NCBI GenBank assembly: GCA_964416425.1
Contig: CAYQEC010000046.1
Span: 1-13,457, forward strand
Length of the DNA: 13,457 nt
Reading direction: 5' to 3'
DNA from: CAYQEC01 sp964416425
GTDB taxonomy: Bacteria > Actinomycetota > Acidimicrobiia > Spongiisociales > UBA5794
Below the pieces are notes generated by a model, which saw nothing but the letters and a program-made list of their open reading frames with translations, was not told the origin of the DNA and did no database searches. Position numbers and translations under genes: made by a program. This document shows, piece by piece, positions 12,111 through 13,457 of the stretch. How positions within the stretch are numbered: position 1 is the first letter of the stretch; every line of letters begins with the position of its first letter.

Positions 12111-13123
12111 TGACCGGAGAGACCGGCAGGGGCGAGTCGACGATCGACGCCGCGGCGACGATTGTCGCCGCGGTGCAGGCGACACCGGTGTTCCTCGACC
12201 GCGAGGCCACGCTGGCTCGGGTCGATGCGCTGACGCAAGAAGCGGCCGCGGCGGGGGCCGAGCTCGTGGTCTTTCCCGAGACCTTCGTTCCCGGGTATCC
12301 AGATTGGGTGTGGCGCTCCGTCCCCTGGGCGGCACCGTCGAGCCGCCTGCATCAACGCCTCCTCGACCAATCCGTCACGATTCCCGGCCCTGCCACCGAC
12401 ACCCTGAGAGCGACCGCCGCCTCTGCAGGCGTCTACCTGGCCGTTGGGATCAACGAGCGGGAGCCCAACGGTTCGACGGTCTACAACTCGATTCTCTTCA
12501 TCGACTCCGGCGGAGAAGTCGTCGGCGTCCATCGCAAGCTGATGCCAACCGGGGCGGAGCGTCTCGTATGGGGCCAGGGCGACGGTTCGGGCCTCATCGT
12601 CTTCGACACCCCCTTTGGCAGGGTGGGTGGTTTGATCTGCTGGGAGAACTACATGCCTCTCGCCAGGGTGGCCCTCTACGCCCAGGGCATCGATATCTAC
12701 CTGGCGCCGACCTGGGACAACTCCGACGTCTGGGTGCCGACCCTCCAACACATCGCCAGAGAAGGCCGCTGCTATGTGTTGGGGATCAATTCGGTGCTGC
12801 GCGGGAGCGATGTGCCGCCTGACGCCGGCGCTGGGGACCTGTACGGAGACGAAACAGACTGGATGAGCCGCGGCAACACCACCATCGTCGGACCCGACGG
12901 CGGCATCCTCGCCGGGCCGATCCGGGAGCAAACCGGCATCCTCTACGCGGGGGTCGATCGCGGCACCGTGGCGCGCCAGCGGATGCAGTTCGACGCCTGC
13001 GGGCACTACTCGCGCCCAGATGTGTTCGCTCTCACCGTCGACCGCGGGACGGGGCCCTCGCCTGCCTCTCCGTCGGATCCGGCTGATGTCGATGCGGTCT
13101 CTCCGATCTCGGACGAACCGTGA
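12110..13123 (+). CDS. Nitrilase (carbon-nitrogen hydrolase)
   Basis: A 337-aa enzyme of the nitrilase branch of the carbon-nitrogen hydrolase superfamily, converting a nitrile to the carboxylic acid and ammonia in the cytosol. The catalytic set is complete: Glu57 in VVFPETFVPGYP, Lys143 in HRKLMPTGAER, Glu150 in the same block, and Cys177 in GLICWENYMPLAR. WGQGDGSGL (154-162) and the C-terminal GHYSRPDVFALTVDR (298-312) are typical of true nitrilases rather than amidases. The last ~25 residues are Pro/Asp/Ser-rich and probably disordered. ATG 12110 overlaps the stop of the small DUF1059-like gene. The start precedes the first beta strand (IVAAVQATPVF) by 17 residues, slightly long but with no better candidate. 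Cyanide hydratase or cyanide dihydratase, close relatives, cannot be excluded. Confidence 0.93.
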   Translation: MTGETGRGESTIDAAATIVAAVQATPVFLDREATLARVDALTQEAAAAGAELVVFPETFVPGYPDWVWRSVPWAAPSSRLHQRLLDQSVTIPGPATDTLRATAASAGVYLAVGINEREPNGSTVYNSILFIDSGGEVVGVHRKLMPTGAERLVWGQGDGSGLIVFDTPFGRVGGLICWENYMPLARVALYAQGIDIYLAPTWDNSDVWVPTLQHIAREGRCYVLGINSVLRGSDVPPDAGAGDLYGDETDWMSRGNTTIVGPDGGILAGPIREQTGILYAGVDRGTVARQRMQFDACGHYSRPDVFALTVDRGTGPSPASPSDPADVDAVSPISDEP

Positions 13124-13457
13124 AGGCGACGGCAGATCGATCTCACCGTCCGGTGTGCCACCGGCTCGACGCTGCCGGCGGGCATAACGGCCAGCGGGAT
13201 TCGAGTGTTGGCGGCTTGATCGCGTCGTCGGAAGCCTGCAGCCAGCTCAGCCAGAGCCTTTCGTGCCACACTCCCCTCAGGTGACCGACCACTTCGGCTG
13301 ACTCGTTGTGATCAGCGCAGCAGATGGGTCTAGGGGACTCGAACCGTCCCAACACGGGACGAAGACCATCAACGCCCATTCCGGTCAAACAGAAAGAGAT
13401 GTACGACTTGCACGTCTCTGCCTCTGTTCGATCTGGTACTTTCTATCAGTCTGGTGG
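13124..13457. other. Gene-free right end, no recognised gene
   Basis: 334 bp after the nitrilase. I see no protein or RNA gene that I can name. The last ~77 bases are about 49% GC, well below the rest of the window, and an ATG at 13399 opens a frame that runs off the edge (19 complete codons, beginning MYDLHVSASV) with AT-ending codons; this may or may not be the start of a gene. Two small dyads lie at 13334-13361 (a GGGAC/GTCCC and a CGTCCC/GGGACG hairpin sharing one arm). Confidence 0.4.
13388..13428. repeat. Imperfect hairpin in the low-GC right end
   Basis: AACAGA (13388-13393) pairs with TCTGTT (13423-13428), and within it AGAGATGT (13395-13402) pairs with ACGTCTCT (13412-13419) through one G-T pair, with a small internal loop and a 9-nt apical loop. 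Function unknown; a transposon end or an RNA hairpin are both possible. Confidence 0.5.

Noticed and set aside
13331..13355. A tRNA-like T-loop reading GGTTCGAGTCC on the minus strand
   Set aside because: The flanking bases cannot form the T stem or an acceptor stem, and no D or anticodon arm follows; not a tRNA or tmRNA end.
13006..13388. Two overlapping minus-strand frames at and after the nitrilase end
   Set aside because: No ribosome binding site, no recognisable domain, and the first is largely antisense to the nitrilase C-terminus.
13381..13431. Integron attC-like or transposon-end interpretation of the right-edge hairpin
   Set aside because: No attC core sites (RYYYAAC/GTRRRRY pair) and no transposase or target duplication is visible in the window.

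Overview
The window comes from a high-GC actinobacterium-like genome. Starts are often GTG or TTG with strong GGAGG-type ribosome binding sites, and genes often overlap at ATGA or TGATG. The sugar-binding lipoprotein carries a long Thr/Ala-rich linker after its lipobox, a style I associate with Acidimicrobiia; that placement is inference. No rRNA, tRNA, CRISPR array or intact mobile element was found.

Region 1 (1-7666) is a sugar uptake and catabolism locus. On the minus strand are a SorC-type regulator and, downstream of it, a ribulose-phosphate 3-epimerase-like gene that runs off the left edge. Divergently, on the plus strand, lie a KdsD/GutQ-like SIS isomerase without CBS domains, an FGGY (xylulokinase-like) kinase, and a ribose-type ABC importer in the order permease, binding lipoprotein, double ATPase. 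Kinase, epimerase and isomerase would channel an imported pentose or ketose through xylulose-5-P and ribulose-5-P into the pentose phosphate pathway. The 93-bp divergent spacer holds a sigma70-like promoter and several dyads. The ATPase gene contains a perfect 30-bp palindrome.

Region 2 (7667-10096) begins with a gene-free convergent spacer carrying a perfect 17-bp-arm inverted repeat, a likely bidirectional terminator. Then come a small 2TM-domain membrane protein (minus strand) and a divergent two-gene ABC-2 type exporter (ATPase and permease). A 9-bp inverted repeat lies between the divergent genes.

Region 3 (10097-13123) is the most interesting part: a tandem-rhodanese sulfurtransferase, a convergent stand-alone SARP/BTAD regulator, and a translationally coupled pair of a 52-aa DUF1059-like protein and a nitrilase. 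The promoter regions of the sulfurtransferase and of the DUF1059-nitrilase pair share GCAAGGT-type heptamers. In the first there are three with an exact 11-bp period, ending 8 bp before a TACAAA -10-like box, which is the architecture known for SARP operators. This suggests a small SARP regulon joining a sulfurtransferase to a nitrilase, possibly for nitrile or cyanide metabolism.

Region 4 (13124-13457) has no recognisable gene. Its last ~77 bases drop to about 49% GC and contain an imperfect hairpin.
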